Shown: in pieces, positions 1-7,988 of the stretch
Layout of the letters: every line of letters begins with the position of its first letter
Numbering within the stretch: the stretch's first letter is position 1
Virus record (IMG/VR): IMGVR_UViG_3300004806_000084
Location: 1 to 26,434 of that record
Direction: 5' to 3' (one strand)
DNA length: 26,434 nucleotides
Source: a virus
Notes under the pieces: model-generated
Databases searched by the model: none
What the model was told of the DNA's origin: nothing
The model's input: the letters and a program-made list of their open reading frames with translations, nothing else
Translations under genes and position numbers: made by a program

Positions 1-60
1 GCACTTCGGTTTCTGATCGAAGCCGAGCGCACGGCTTACGAAGTGGTAAAAGGGTGTTGA
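1..60 (+). CDS. C-terminal end of an upstream gene (partial)
   Basis: The frame is open from the first base to a TGA at 58-60 and would encode 19 residues ending in EVVKGC. It is consistent with the tail of a gene whose start lies outside the window, but 19 codons are too few for a product call. It could also be a chance open frame. Confidence 0.35.
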   Translation, partial: ALRFLIEAERTAYEVVKGC

Positions 61-160
61 CCGTGCGTGCTATGCTCATGGCTCACGGTGGCGGTGCTGA
101 CATGAACACGGCGATCCCTAGAACGGCGTCCGGCCAGTGCGCGCCACCAATTTAATTTCA

Positions 161-616
161 ATGGCCCAGCTCGAATTAACCGGTGTCGAATTGCCGCGCA
201 CGAAACCAACCCTCGCGTTGGAATCGTGCGCGGATTTCTTTGACCGTGATTACGCGACGCTGGTGCAGGACGTGGAGAATCAGTTGATCAAATTCGCCTG
301 GGACATCGCGCTGCTGCGCGGCGAGGGCCAGACGCCCTGCATCCGCATCTACGCGCCGTGCGCGTGGGCCTTCTGCTATCAAAAGCCAATGCCGGCGCTG
401 GGGGAGGAGGATGTTTACAAGCTCATCCTGCCCAACCGCGATCTCCGCAGCACGGAGCTTAAACGGATTCTGGCCTGCTCCTCGGATCACATCCACAATC
501 TCAAAGACTTTTTCACCATCACCCGGCCGCCCCGGCAGGAGGATGGGCCGAACAGTTACACGGTTTTTGCTCGTGCCAGCATTGTTGATTTCTTAAAGTC
601 CCGCCGCCTTTCCTGA
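161..616 (+). CDS. Putative small DNA-binding (winged-helix or MerR/excisionase-like) protein
   Basis: A 151-residue protein. I chose the ATG at 161 over a GTG at 137 because it follows an A/T-rich, G-free leader like those before other genes here. Residues about 92-150 read as a compact DNA-binding domain: a helix-turn-helix-like stretch (STELKRILACSSDHIHNL), a Pro/Arg turn that could be a wing, and a final helix ending in DFLKSRRLS. The N-terminal 90 residues are not recognised. It sits ahead of the lysis and packaging genes, where a phage-borne regulator would fit. No enzyme motif is visible. That it is a real gene is fairly sure; the regulator role is an inference from weak sequence resemblance. 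Confidence 0.6.
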   Translation: MAQLELTGVELPRTKPTLALESCADFFDRDYATLVQDVENQLIKFAWDIALLRGEGQTPCIRIYAPCAWAFCYQKPMPALGEEDVYKLILPNRDLRSTELKRILACSSDHIHNLKDFFTITRPPRQEDGPNSYTVFARASIVDFLKSRRLS

Positions 617-630
617 TTCCCCTCCGTATT

Positions 631-645
631 CGCCGACCGTCGGCG
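631..645. promoter_or_regulatory. Operator-like dyad
   Basis: CGCCGAC and GTCGGCG are perfect inverted 7-base arms around a single base. The centre is too tight for an RNA hairpin, so a protein-binding dyad is more plausible. It lies 15 bases after the stop of the putative DNA-binding gene, within the 242-base gap before the lipoprotein gene. Confidence 0.25.
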
Positions 646-681
646 ATATTTCCACATGGAACTCTGCCATCGTCTCGGCAG

Positions 682-849
682 ATGAGCGACGCGATAAACC
701 AAAACCTGCCGGGAGTCCAAACCGCTCCTGTTTCCATTTGCCAATCTTCGGCGATGGCTGCCATCAACGATTCTTCGCGAAGCTCATCACTTGCGTCTCG
801 TCGGTTGTCATCGCCGTCTTCCTTCCGCAGTCAACCCTCAACCAAATAA
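682..849 (+). CDS. Possible small protein, 55 aa, unknown
   Basis: An ATG-started frame fills most of the 617-858 gap and ends just before the A-rich leader of the lipoprotein gene. The product is Ser/Arg-rich in its second half (SSRSSSLASRRLSS), has no recognisable domain, and lacks a clear ribosome site. The first half has ordinary codon use for this window, while the second half looks like chance coding. The gap may simply be a regulatory region. I consider this weak. Confidence 0.2.
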   Translation: MSDAINQNLPGVQTAPVSICQSSAMAAINDSSRSSSLASRRLSSPSSFRSQPSTK

Positions 850-858
850 AAATCGAAC

Positions 859-1380
859 ATGAAAAAAACGCTCCAAATTCTTTGTGTCGCGGCCCTCGCG
901 GTGGCGACGTTCACCCTCACCGGCTGCGCCACCAGCCACCACACCACCACCACGAAAGTGGAGAACGGCGTCACCAACACCATCGTCCAGGCGGATGAGA
1001 TGTATGACGCGCTGCGCGACAAGGTCGTTGTGCAGGAGGACACGTTCTACGGATTGAACGCGGATGTCATCGGCAACTCGTATGTGACGCCGTTCAAGAT
1101 CAAGTGCGGCTTCGGCCGGACCATCTGGCGCAGTCTGCCGACCTCGACGGCCGGCGTTGTGGCCACCGCGCCTTACAACGCCTCCGCGCACGGCAACGCG
1201 AGCATCATCAACCAGACCGCCGATGAATCGGTTTCCACCACGACGAACCTGACGAGCTATGCGCCGGTGTCCGCCTCTGTGTTCAACCCGGTGACCGGAT
1301 CGTATGGCTCCAGTCCGGTTGTCGGCATGGACAGGAAGGGTAATCCGATCATCGTCACGACCAACGGCGTGGTGAAATAA
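859..1380 (+). CDS. Secreted lipoprotein, unknown role
   Basis: A 173-residue protein with a textbook lipoprotein signal. It has two lysines, a hydrophobic core, and the lipobox LTGC with the lipidated Cys at residue 23, so it should be exported and anchored to a membrane. The mature part starts with a His/Thr-rich linker (ATSHHTTTT) and then has no domain I recognise. It is preceded by an A-rich leader without Shine-Dalgarno site and followed by a hairpin repeat. Its place directly before the lysis genes suggests either an outer-membrane spanin-type function or a superinfection-exclusion lipoprotein made by the prophage. It is long for a spanin, so the second is at least as likely. The lipoprotein call is firm; the role is an inference. 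Confidence 0.8.
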   Translation: MKKTLQILCVAALAVATFTLTGCATSHHTTTTKVENGVTNTIVQADEMYDALRDKVVVQEDTFYGLNADVIGNSYVTPFKIKCGFGRTIWRSLPTSTAGVVATAPYNASAHGNASIINQTADESVSTTTNLTSYAPVSASVFNPVTGSYGSSPVVGMDRKGNPIIVTTNGVVK

Positions 1381-1405
1381 GCAGCGTGACGCTGCACCCA
1401 AATTA
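1376..1405 (+). repeat. 30-bp leader repeat, copy 1
   Basis: Identical over 30 bases to 17968-17997. It comprises a TAA stop context, the hairpin GCAGCG-TGA-CGCTGC, and the tail ACCCAAATTA. In both copies the element begins at the stop codon of one gene and ends exactly three bases before a start codon (GTG at 1409 here). Confidence 0.85.
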
Positions 1406-1408
1406 GTC

Positions 1409-1525
1409 GTGAACAACGATTCTAAAAAAACCAATGCGAACGAGGCCGCGCCCGGACGGCCGCAGGTAAATCGCGTGGGACTGCGCTTACGCGCAGCCGC
1501 GAATCCGGGCTGCAATCTTTTTTGA
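1409..1525 (+). CDS. Possible small protein, 38 aa, unknown
   Basis: GTG-started frame, beginning three bases after the 30-bp repeat, as the fibre gene at 18001 does, and stopping one base before the ATG of the hydrolase gene at 1527. The product is polar and basic (begins MNNDSKKTNANEAAPG) with no domain or membrane segment. The shared leader and the tight junction with the next gene argue that it is translated, possibly to couple translation of the lysis gene. The GTG start and small size keep confidence moderate. Much of the same stretch also forms GC-rich inverted repeats (for example CTGCGC-TTAC-GCGCAG at 1481-1496), so it may be only a structured leader. Confidence 0.4.
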   Translation: MNNDSKKTNANEAAPGRPQVNRVGLRLRAAANPGCNLF

Positions 1526-1526
1526 A

Positions 1527-2015
1527 ATGAAACCGGCGACCACCATCAATGATTTCCCGGAGCTGATGCCCGGCGACATTCTGCTCTATGGTGGCACCGA
1601 TCTGGTGAGCCGGCTGATCCAGTTCCGCACCTGGTCGGATGTCTCGCACATCGAGGTCTATGTCGGCGACGGCCGTTCGGTGGCGTCGCGCAATGGCGTC
1701 GGCGTGGGTAAATATGCGCTGCGCGTGGATGGCCTGCGCCGGGTGTATCGGCCGAAATTGATTCCAGACTTCGCCAAGGGGATAACGTGGTTCGCCACGG
1801 TGGACGGAACCAAGTATGGCTGGGCTGATCTGCTGCGGTTCTATCTGATCGATGTTCCGACCGAAGGATTGATCTGCTCCGAGTTCGGCGATTTGTTTTT
1901 CCGCAACTGCGATTTGCCGCTGTTCAATACCAATTATCCCGAAGGCGCGGTTTGCCCCGGCGACTACGAAAAAATCTCCGACCTGCTGGTGGAGGAGATC
2001 TGGAGCTGGAAGTGA
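1527..2015 (+). CDS. Permuted NlpC/P60 (YiiX/YaeF-like) cysteine hydrolase, probable endolysin
   Basis: A 162-residue protein, probably a peptidoglycan peptidase or amidase that opens the cell wall at lysis. The sequence shows the circularly permuted papain order. First comes PGDILLYGG (15-23), then His41 in SHIEVYVGDG, and late in the protein Cys117 in LICSEF, as in the YiiX/YebB-like group of NlpC/P60 proteins. No signal peptide is seen, so it would need a holin to reach the wall, and the next gene is a holin candidate. It directly follows the possible 38-aa gene and is followed two bases later by the membrane-protein gene. Family membership is fairly sure. The lysis role follows from position; a tail-associated wall hydrolase is the main alternative. 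Confidence 0.75.
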   Translation: MKPATTINDFPELMPGDILLYGGTDLVSRLIQFRTWSDVSHIEVYVGDGRSVASRNGVGVGKYALRVDGLRRVYRPKLIPDFAKGITWFATVDGTKYGWADLLRFYLIDVPTEGLICSEFGDLFFRNCDLPLFNTNYPEGAVCPGDYEKISDLLVEEIWSWK

Positions 2016-2017
2016 CT

Positions 2018-2275
2018 ATGAAAATTCCACCCTACATTTTGCGCTACTGGCTGGCGATGAATGCCACGGCGTTCGACTCCGCCGTCAACTCGGTGATCAT
2101 TTATGGCGGCGCGGCCTCGGTCCACCAGGCGGCGGCGGAACTGAACCTGAACGTCGCGGCGTTCACGCTGCAGCAGTTCGCGCTGATTTTCTTGAGCGCC
2201 TTCGGCTGGGCCGTCCTGCAATACCTGCACGCGCACCCGCTCGCCGATCTGCTGCCGAAGGAGGCGGGGAAATAA
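2018..2275 (+). CDS. Small membrane protein, holin candidate
   Basis: An 85-residue protein. I chose the ATG at 2018 (MKIPPYILRYW) because it follows the upstream stop by two bases and has GGAGGAG about 20 bases upstream within the preceding gene. A longer frame from 1952 would overlap the hydrolase gene. There is one clear membrane segment near the C-terminus (FALIFLSAFGWAVLQYL, about 51-67), a weaker hydrophobic stretch around 18-35, and a charged tail (LLPKEAGK). Size, topology and position between a wall hydrolase and a membrane-anchored coiled coil fit a holin. Holins are too diverse to assign by motif, so the role is an inference. Confidence 0.6.
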   Translation: MKIPPYILRYWLAMNATAFDSAVNSVIIYGGAASVHQAAAELNLNVAAFTLQQFALIFLSAFGWAVLQYLHAHPLADLLPKEAGK

Positions 2276-2279
2276 TTTT

Positions 2280-2756
2280 ATGATGTTAGCTGACGCCACC
2301 ACCTCCGGGGGAACACCTTCGTGGACATCCACCATCGCCGTGCTGTCCATGTGCGGCACCGGTGTCATGCTGCTGCTGACGGCGCTGATGGTCTATTACA
2401 TGAAGGTGCAGTCGGATTCCTTCCGTGATCAGACGGAGCTGCTTCGCAAGCAGGCCAGCACGCCCCAGCAGATCCAGCAGCCGGTGAGCGTCACGATTAG
2501 CGAGGAGTTGCATAAGGTTTTCGCCGCCAAGGAGGCGTTTGAAAATCACGTCGCGGAAAACAAGGACGACCACGACAAGCTGTTTTCCAAGATCGGCGGC
2601 GTGGAGCGCGGCGGCCGCGACGAGGTGGAGCGCAAGATCACCCTGTTAAGCACGCAGCTTAATTCCACCAACGCCACCATGCACGAGACGAAGGGCGAGA
2701 TGAAGCAGCTCACCTCGCAGCTCGTGCTCATCCAACAGGAGCTGGCAAGACGATGA
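2280..2756 (+). CDS. Membrane-anchored coiled-coil protein, possible spanin-like lysis protein
   Basis: A 158-residue protein. A short Ser/Thr-rich N-terminus precedes one membrane helix (about 19-40, TGVMLLLTALMVYYM). The rest is a long charged, heptad-rich helix with few prolines (QSDSFRDQTELLRKQ ... EMKQLTSQLVLIQQELARR). A second ATG at 2283 is an equally possible start. This layout, one inner-membrane anchor with a periplasmic coiled coil, is that of inner-membrane spanins, which with holin and endolysin complete lysis in Gram-negative hosts. A cytoplasmic packaging-related role is also possible, since the gene overlaps the next one by ATGA and leads into the terminase genes. Confidence 0.6.
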   Translation: MMLADATTSGGTPSWTSTIAVLSMCGTGVMLLLTALMVYYMKVQSDSFRDQTELLRKQASTPQQIQQPVSVTISEELHKVFAAKEAFENHVAENKDDHDKLFSKIGGVERGGRDEVERKITLLSTQLNSTNATMHETKGEMKQLTSQLVLIQQELARR

Positions 2757-3028
2757 GCGATCTCGAACTCCAATCCGTCCGCGATTTTATCCTGTGCGCG
2801 GCCGCCCGCTTTCCGAACGGCATCACGACGTTCTCCCTGGACATCTCCGTCAAGGCGGCCGGCTTTGAGCTGGAGGCGCGCGGGCCGGACTCGCTGGCGG
2901 CGCAACTGCAGTATCTGCGCGGCAAGAATCTGCTGGCGCTCAAGCCCAAGGCGCACACGGCCAGCGCCGAGCTGCACCTCCTGACGGCGGATGGCGACGA
3001 CTATTTGCGCAGTAAAAAACTGCTGTAA
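2753..3028 (+). CDS. Small winged-helix-like phage protein
   Basis: A 91-residue protein overlapping the previous gene by ATGA. The pattern reads as a compact winged helix: helix 1 (LQSVRDFILCAAARF), a sensor-like strand, a recognition-type helix (DSLAAQLQYLRGKNLL), then a two-strand wing (LALKPKAHTASAELHLLTADGDDYL). Mu-like phages often carry a winged-helix protein of about this size just before the small terminase gene (the VpaChn25_0724-type family). The fold and position match, though I cannot confirm the family by search. It may help in packaging or late regulation. Confidence 0.55.
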   Translation: MSDLELQSVRDFILCAAARFPNGITTFSLDISVKAAGFELEARGPDSLAAQLQYLRGKNLLALKPKAHTASAELHLLTADGDDYLRSKKLL

Positions 3029-3031
3029 TGA

Positions 3032-3754
3032 ATGAGCAACAAAAATTCCAACTCAACGGAGCGCGAAAATTTAATCGCGCTGCTGGAGCGCTTCAACGTC
3101 TCGCCGGAGTCGTTCGACGAATTGCGCGCGGATGCCTACGAAAAGGTTTTGTCGCTGCAATCGTTGGAGGCGTTGGAGCTGGTGTATGCGCTGGTGCTGT
3201 CGGGCAAGAAGCTGGAGGAAATCCAGCCGGACTGTCCGACGTGGCCCAAGGGCAGCAAGCGCGCGGGCCAGTTGCCGGGCATCGAGACGCTGTCGCAGAT
3301 CAAGCGCCGGCTGGTGACCGAGCAGACGCTGAACGGGCTGGGACAGGTTTCCAAGTTTGTGGAGAAGCTGCGCGGCCGGGCGGCTACGTTGCCGGCTGGG
3401 CAGCAGGCGGAAGTCCTGGACTCGGTGATCACGATGGTGGGCGAGGAGCTGGTGCAGGCGAAGCTGACCGGCGGCAGCACCATTGCAGCGAACCTGCCGG
3501 TGGTGGACCGGCTGCTGACGGCCGCGACCGCCAAGACCACGGCGGCCCAGGAGAACATGAAGATCGAGCTGCGCAAGCAAGCCGAGGCGCGGGCGCAGAA
3601 GAAATTGGAGTTCGACCGGGAGAAATTCAAGGAAGGTCTGCGGACGAAGCTGGAGTCCGGGCTGGCCGAACTGGCGGCGCATATCAAAGGCAACCCGGAG
3701 GCGAAGAAAGCCTACGATGCGTTTCGCGCGACGATCAAGGAATCCACAAAATGA
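3032..3754 (+). CDS. Terminase small subunit (putative, Mu gp27/DUF3486-like position)
   Basis: A 240-residue soluble, mostly helical protein. The N-terminal third (NLIALLERFNVSPESFDELR) resembles a DNA-recognition helix bundle. The C-terminal third is a Lys/Glu-rich coiled coil (about 180-225, RKQAEARAQKKLEFDREKF). It lies immediately before the large terminase and overlaps its ATG by ATGA, the usual place for the packaging-site recognition subunit. In Mu-like phages the equivalent is the DUF3486 family, which also pairs a helical N-terminus with a coiled coil. I chose ATG 3032 (MSNKNSN) over 3028, whose frame is the empty third frame upstream of the large terminase. Confidence 0.65.
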   Translation: MSNKNSNSTERENLIALLERFNVSPESFDELRADAYEKVLSLQSLEALELVYALVLSGKKLEEIQPDCPTWPKGSKRAGQLPGIETLSQIKRRLVTEQTLNGLGQVSKFVEKLRGRAATLPAGQQAEVLDSVITMVGEELVQAKLTGGSTIAANLPVVDRLLTAATAKTTAAQENMKIELRKQAEARAQKKLEFDREKFKEGLRTKLESGLAELAAHIKGNPEAKKAYDAFRATIKESTK

Positions 3755-5796
3755 GTGGAACGTCCACATCGGCTCTCGAACAGCTTGACGCGCAAGTCAG
3801 CGACAGTCGCGGCGTGAAAGCGCCGCTGCGTAAATCGTTCGAGGAGTTTCTGCTCAACGATGCCCGCGTGCCGAGCGGCCGGGGTTTGCATGGCTCGTAT
3901 TCATTTGCCGGGCGCGAAGCGTTGCTGGCGGTCGTGCGCGTGGTGGACCGGGTTATTTCTGAAAAATTGGCGGATGCGGAAGTTTCGCTCGCCGGCGGCG
4001 CGCAATTCGGCAAGACGATTCTGGAGTTGAATCTGGCGGCCTATATTACTTCCCAGCAGTTCCGCAACTTTGGCTTGTATCTGCCCGACGATGATCTGGT
4101 GGAAGGCATCGTGGATTCCAAGTTTCGTCCGGACGTGGTGGACCAGATTGATTGGTTTGCGGAAATGGTGCAGGTCGGCAAGGCGTTGAACAAATCCGGG
4201 AAGGCCGTCAATCGCAAGGGCGCATTCCTGGTAACCGATGGCCAGCGGAAATCAGTCGGCATGATTCGCGGCCTCGGCAAAGTTCCGACCACCTTCAGCA
4301 TGGATGCGGCCGCGATGGACGAGGTGGATGACATCCAGCCCAAGATGATGAAGTTCGTCCGGGGCCGTCTGACCGCCAGCGACCTGCGTTTTGTTTTCAA
4401 GATCGGCACCCAGCGCGTCCACGGTCGCGGGATGAACAAGGCGTGGAAGGACGGCAGCCAGGGTGTGTTCAATTTCGTCTGCCCAAAATGCGGCCGGGTT
4501 CACAATGCCGAGGAGGAATTTCCGCAGATCGTCCGGATGGACTATTGGGCGGCTGAAGGTCTGGAGTTTTCCGAGCTGGCCGCGCCAAAATTAACCTGGG
4601 GCGGTGATTTCAAGCGGGATGATAGCGACGCCACGGTCGCGACGCATGATCCGCTGAATTCTTATTATCTTGGGTGTGTTGCCTGCGGCGCGCAGCTTGA
4701 CCGCTCACAACCGGTGGAAGAACATCGCGCGCCGGCCCGCATCAAACAGCGCAACTGGTCCTTCCGTATTTCCCAGCTCGCCATCGGCGCGATTGATCTC
4801 TCGCAAATCGTCGGCCGGTTCCAGTCGGCCGTCGCTGACCCGGAGGAAATGATCGTCTTCCGCTGCGATGTGCTGGGCCTGCCACAAAGCACCGCGCAGG
4901 CGCTCACGCCGGCCACGATGGACCGGGCGCGCAGCGTGGAGGTGTTTGACCTGGCTCCGCGTGCGCGGGAAGGCTGCACGGCGTTTGGCGGTCTGGACAT
5001 GGGCGACCGCTGCTGGCTGTTTGCCCGCGAGGTGGATGCAGCCCAAACCAAGCGACTGCTCGCGGCGGAACGCATGAGCGCCGGCGACGTGGTGGCCCGC
5101 GCGCAATCCTTGTTTGCCCGGCTGGGCCTCTCGGCGCTGTTCATTGACGAGCGGCCGCTGGTGAATGAATCGCGCACCATTGCGCTGGGCTTGAACGGAC
5201 TCCAGTCGCTGACGGAATGGCCGGCGATCAGCAATGCGAAAGATGCCTACGTTTCCCTGCCGGGCGGTCTGACTTGGGACGGACGGAATTCCCGCTGGCT
5301 GAATTTGAAATGCGCGGTCGTGCGGTTCACCAAGAACAAGCTCGGTGCCGGCATTGAGCAGGACATCGTGTTTTTTGAGGAGGGCGGCCAGACCAAGTTT
5401 GTGCCGATGATTTCCTGCAACCGGTTTGAGTCCATTGACCGGGTGGTCCGGGAATTTCTCACGCCGGCGGAAGGGGTCGTGGAGATTGTCGGCGGCAAGG
5501 TGCGCGAGACCCCGGCCATGTTGCTGCCGCGCCTGACGCCGGGACATCCGCCGATCCTGGACACCGTGGACGCCCATCTGATCACCGGCAGTGAGCGGGA
5601 AAAGGAGGCGGATGGCACGATGGGTGAATATGTGGACCAGTGCGAGAACCATTTCCTCCTGGCTGATGGCTACTCCAAGCTGGCGGAGATTGTTTGCGGC
5701 TCGCCGGTCAATGTTTCCTTTGGCCGGTTTCTACCACCGAGCGGCCGGCGCTCACAACTGCTGGCTTCGCGCCGGGATCGGAGTGTTGAGGGATGA
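3751..5796 (+). CDS. Terminase large subunit, GpA-like
   Basis: A 681-residue packaging motor: an ATPase that pumps DNA into the procapsid plus a nuclease that cuts it. The N-terminal ATPase has a P-loop variant GAQFGKT (83-89) and a Walker B-like MDEVDDI (189-195, with D190 E191). Two Cys pairs, CPKC (244-247) and CVAC (309-312), frame a zinc-ribbon-like insert typical of GpA-type terminases. An RNase H-like nuclease follows, with acidic residues in GGLDMGD (D416) and LFIDERP (D466). The frame is open back to 3028, but the true start is the ATG at 3751, overlapping the small subunit stop. Large-terminase function is secure; assignment to GpA rests on the paired Cys motifs and length. Confidence 0.9.
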   Translation: MSGTSTSALEQLDAQVSDSRGVKAPLRKSFEEFLLNDARVPSGRGLHGSYSFAGREALLAVVRVVDRVISEKLADAEVSLAGGAQFGKTILELNLAAYITSQQFRNFGLYLPDDDLVEGIVDSKFRPDVVDQIDWFAEMVQVGKALNKSGKAVNRKGAFLVTDGQRKSVGMIRGLGKVPTTFSMDAAAMDEVDDIQPKMMKFVRGRLTASDLRFVFKIGTQRVHGRGMNKAWKDGSQGVFNFVCPKCGRVHNAEEEFPQIVRMDYWAAEGLEFSELAAPKLTWGGDFKRDDSDATVATHDPLNSYYLGCVACGAQLDRSQPVEEHRAPARIKQRNWSFRISQLAIGAIDLSQIVGRFQSAVADPEEMIVFRCDVLGLPQSTAQALTPATMDRARSVEVFDLAPRAREGCTAFGGLDMGDRCWLFAREVDAAQTKRLLAAERMSAGDVVARAQSLFARLGLSALFIDERPLVNESRTIALGLNGLQSLTEWPAISNAKDAYVSLPGGLTWDGRNSRWLNLKCAVVRFTKNKLGAGIEQDIVFFEEGGQTKFVPMISCNRFESIDRVVREFLTPAEGVVEIVGGKVRETPAMLLPRLTPGHPPILDTVDAHLITGSEREKEADGTMGEYVDQCENHFLLADGYSKLAEIVCGSPVNVSFGRFLPPSGRRSQLLASRRDRSVEG

Positions 5797-5936
5797 ACTT
5801 TAACCACCCAACGAAGGCCGCTGGCTGCCCGCAGGGCGTTTTCCCGCTCCGTGGAGCGGCTCATGGGGGCATCAACGCCACAGCGGGGCGGCAATGCGCG
5901 GCAGTGGCCAGAACTTTTGGAGGTTTCCATGTCTAA
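5793..5936 (+). CDS. Possible small protein, 47 aa, between terminase and portal
   Basis: The ATG overlaps the terminase stop as ATGA and the frame runs across the only gap in this operon stretch, ending 8 bases inside the portal gene. The product (begins MNFNHPTKAAGCPQGV) is small, has two cysteines, and is rich in Gly and Ala with an aromatic C-terminus (ARTFGGFHV). No family is recognised. Its position suggests a head-joining or packaging accessory protein. The junction geometry copies that of well-supported neighbours, so I believe it is more likely real than not, but there is no sequence-family support. Confidence 0.45.
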   Translation: MNFNHPTKAAGCPQGVFPLRGAAHGGINATAGRQCAAVARTFGGFHV

Positions 5937-7722
5937 AACCGGCAAAAAGGGTGTCGTCACCCGGCACCACGGTGTTCGAGTGATTCGCAACCGGGAAACG
6001 GCTCCCAAGTCCAACGTCCCCGCCACCGCTCCCGGCGTGAAGGATGTTCCCGCCATCCAGGCACCCGCCGGCAAGGCGGCGGCCCTGGTGCGCGGCGGCA
6101 CGACCAGCGGCACGCCCGGCCAGATCGTCCGGTTCTGGAACCGCTGGCGGGAAAACTACAATGCGCTGACGGCGCTCACCATCGCCCGCGTCCGTTCGCT
6201 GAATGAAATGACCCAGCGCGGCGACCATGCCTACCCGCAATGGACGTATCGCACGATTGAACGCCGGCACCCGGTGCTGAAGGCGCTGATCGACTGCTGC
6301 GAGGCTCCGCTGGAAAACATCAAGTGGGATGTCCGGATCAAGGAACAGTTGCCAGAGGGTTTCACGGAAGCCGACGCGGAAAAACAAAAGGCGGCGCTCA
6401 AGGCGGCTTACGGCCAGATTGATAATCTGCGCGAGGCGCTGAAGCATCTGTCGCACGCGGATTTTTCCGGCTACGCCCATTGCCAGAAACATTACCTCGA
6501 CGGCGAGGTGGTGCATCTGGAGCCGCTCTTCACCTTCTGCGTCTGCCGCGACGGTTTGTTTGGCGACTGGTTTTGGAATCCTGATTCCCGGTCCATGACC
6601 GCGCCGGAGTTTGTCCTGTCCGAGAAAAACCGGATCGGCGGCGACAACCTGCCGCGCCTGGATTTCATCATCCGCGAAGTGGAGCGGCCCATCAACGAGA
6701 TCGGGCTGGAAAATTTCGTGCGGCGCAAGCTGATCGAAAAAGACTGGTCCGCCTTCGATGAGATTTTCGGCATCCCGTCCGGCGTGGTCATCATGCCGCC
6801 GGGCATCCCCAAGGAGCTGGTCGCCGAATATGAAGCCTCGGCGAAACAGATTTCCGAGGGCGGCAGCGGCGCGATGCCGCACGGCAGCGATTACAAGAAG
6901 AACGATATGCCGCACGACGGCTCGGCGCTCTTCAAGACGCATATCAGCTCGCTGGATGAAGACCTGGTGCTGGCTGGCACCGGCGGCAAGCTGAAGATGT
7001 TGGTGGAACACGCGGCCGGCGGCGCGGGCGGCGGCGGTGGCAATGTGCGCGGCAGCAGCAAGACGCAGGACGACACCTTCAAGGAAATCGCGATGGCGCG
7101 CGGCAATGATGTGGCGCAGCAGTTCCGCCGGGATTTTGACAATCCGTTCCTGACGGGAAAATTTCCACTGCAGCCGGTGCTCGTGGAATTTTGCCTGGTG
7201 ACGGAAAACGAGGTGGACGTGTCCGCGATCTGCACCAACGTCAACACGCTCAAGCAGGCCGGGAAAAACGTGAAGACGGATTTCATCGCCGCGCAGACCG
7301 GCTATGAATTTGAGGCTGACACCGTGCCTCCGAATCCGGACGCCAATAAACTGCCGCTGTCCGAGGATGAACTTGAGCCGGCTCCCGGCGACACGCTGGC
7401 GATGACGCAGTTAAAAAACCGGCTGCGGGTTCACAATCGGACGTTGGTGCCGGCGGCCGCCACCGCGCCAGAAGATCTCGGCGCGACCCTGCATGAGATG
7501 ATCCTGCCGCTCATCGCGCGCCTGGAAAAGATCGCGGCGATTGATGATCCCGGCATCCAGCAGCACATGATTGAAAAGCTGCTGGCGGACTATCCGCAGA
7601 TTTCGGCCGCCATCACCGCCGACGATTCGCTCGCCAAAAAACTTTCGCCGCAACTGGAGTCCGCGCTGATCGCGGGCCTGACCACCACCAAACCGGCAAC
7701 CAAGGAAAAGGTGACCGCATGA
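5929..7722 (+). CDS. Portal protein, Mu gp29-like (DUF935)
   Basis: A 597-residue portal, which would form the dodecameric ring at one capsid vertex through which DNA enters and leaves. Start chosen at ATG 5929 (MSKTGKKG) because GGAGG lies five bases upstream; a GTG at 5851 is the alternative. After a disordered basic N-terminus (1-60), the core carries the DUF935 pattern: QWTYRTIERRHPVLKAL, then CEAPLENIKWDVRI, then YLDGEVVHLEPLFTF. Late in the protein there is a Gly-rich loop (GGAGGGGGNVRG) followed by KTQDDTFKEIAMARGNDVA, as in this family. Just past it is a region that could be the clip or crown. The C-terminal 100 residues are helical. It overlaps the next gene by ATGA. Confidence 0.88.
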   Translation: MSKTGKKGVVTRHHGVRVIRNRETAPKSNVPATAPGVKDVPAIQAPAGKAAALVRGGTTSGTPGQIVRFWNRWRENYNALTALTIARVRSLNEMTQRGDHAYPQWTYRTIERRHPVLKALIDCCEAPLENIKWDVRIKEQLPEGFTEADAEKQKAALKAAYGQIDNLREALKHLSHADFSGYAHCQKHYLDGEVVHLEPLFTFCVCRDGLFGDWFWNPDSRSMTAPEFVLSEKNRIGGDNLPRLDFIIREVERPINEIGLENFVRRKLIEKDWSAFDEIFGIPSGVVIMPPGIPKELVAEYEASAKQISEGGSGAMPHGSDYKKNDMPHDGSALFKTHISSLDEDLVLAGTGGKLKMLVEHAAGGAGGGGGNVRGSSKTQDDTFKEIAMARGNDVAQQFRRDFDNPFLTGKFPLQPVLVEFCLVTENEVDVSAICTNVNTLKQAGKNVKTDFIAAQTGYEFEADTVPPNPDANKLPLSEDELEPAPGDTLAMTQLKNRLRVHNRTLVPAAATAPEDLGATLHEMILPLIARLEKIAAIDDPGIQQHMIEKLLADYPQISAAITADDSLAKKLSPQLESALIAGLTTTKPATKEKVTA

Positions 7723-7988
7723 GCCGCGCCGACAAAATCAAAAAACTCGCCAACGCCATCCGTGAATATCGCGGGCTGCGCGAACCTGGCACCGGTCGCT
7801 GGATTAACTCGCCCCGGCCGGCGGCCGGCGAGCGCGTGGTGAAATGGCTGGGCGAGCTGGGCCGGAACGTCGCGGCGGATTTCCTGGAGATCAACTCCTT
7901 CACCAAGGTTTCCGAGTTCAACGCCTGGCTGAAGAAATTGGAGCAGCCCGTCAACCCCTGCGTTGAAAATAAAAAGGCCACCGCATGA
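7719..7988 (+). CDS. Small protein of unknown function, 89 aa
   Basis: Overlaps the portal gene at its start and the protease gene at its end, both by ATGA. It is basic at the N-terminus (MSRADKIKKLANAIREYRG) and has a central Pro/Arg loop and a helical C-terminus. No domain is recognised. In Mu-like phages a gpF-type minor head protein usually lies between portal and protease; here that slot holds only this short gene. A gpF-like C-terminus is found further on, at 11989-12795. It could be a remnant or substitute for that slot. Confidence 0.7.
   Translation: MSRADKIKKLANAIREYRGLREPGTGRWINSPRPAAGERVVKWLGELGRNVAADFLEINSFTKVSEFNAWLKKLEQPVNPCVENKKATA

Noticed and set aside
72-155. 27-codon frame before the first complete gene
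   Set aside because: No leader, no close overlap with neighbours and low information. It may be chance.
3028-3750. A large extension of the terminase frame overlapping the small terminase gene (possible dual coding)
   Set aside because: The extension is low-complexity Gly/Ala/Arg, as expected from the off-frame reading of GC-rich codons. The terminase start at 3751 has a normal ATGA junction.
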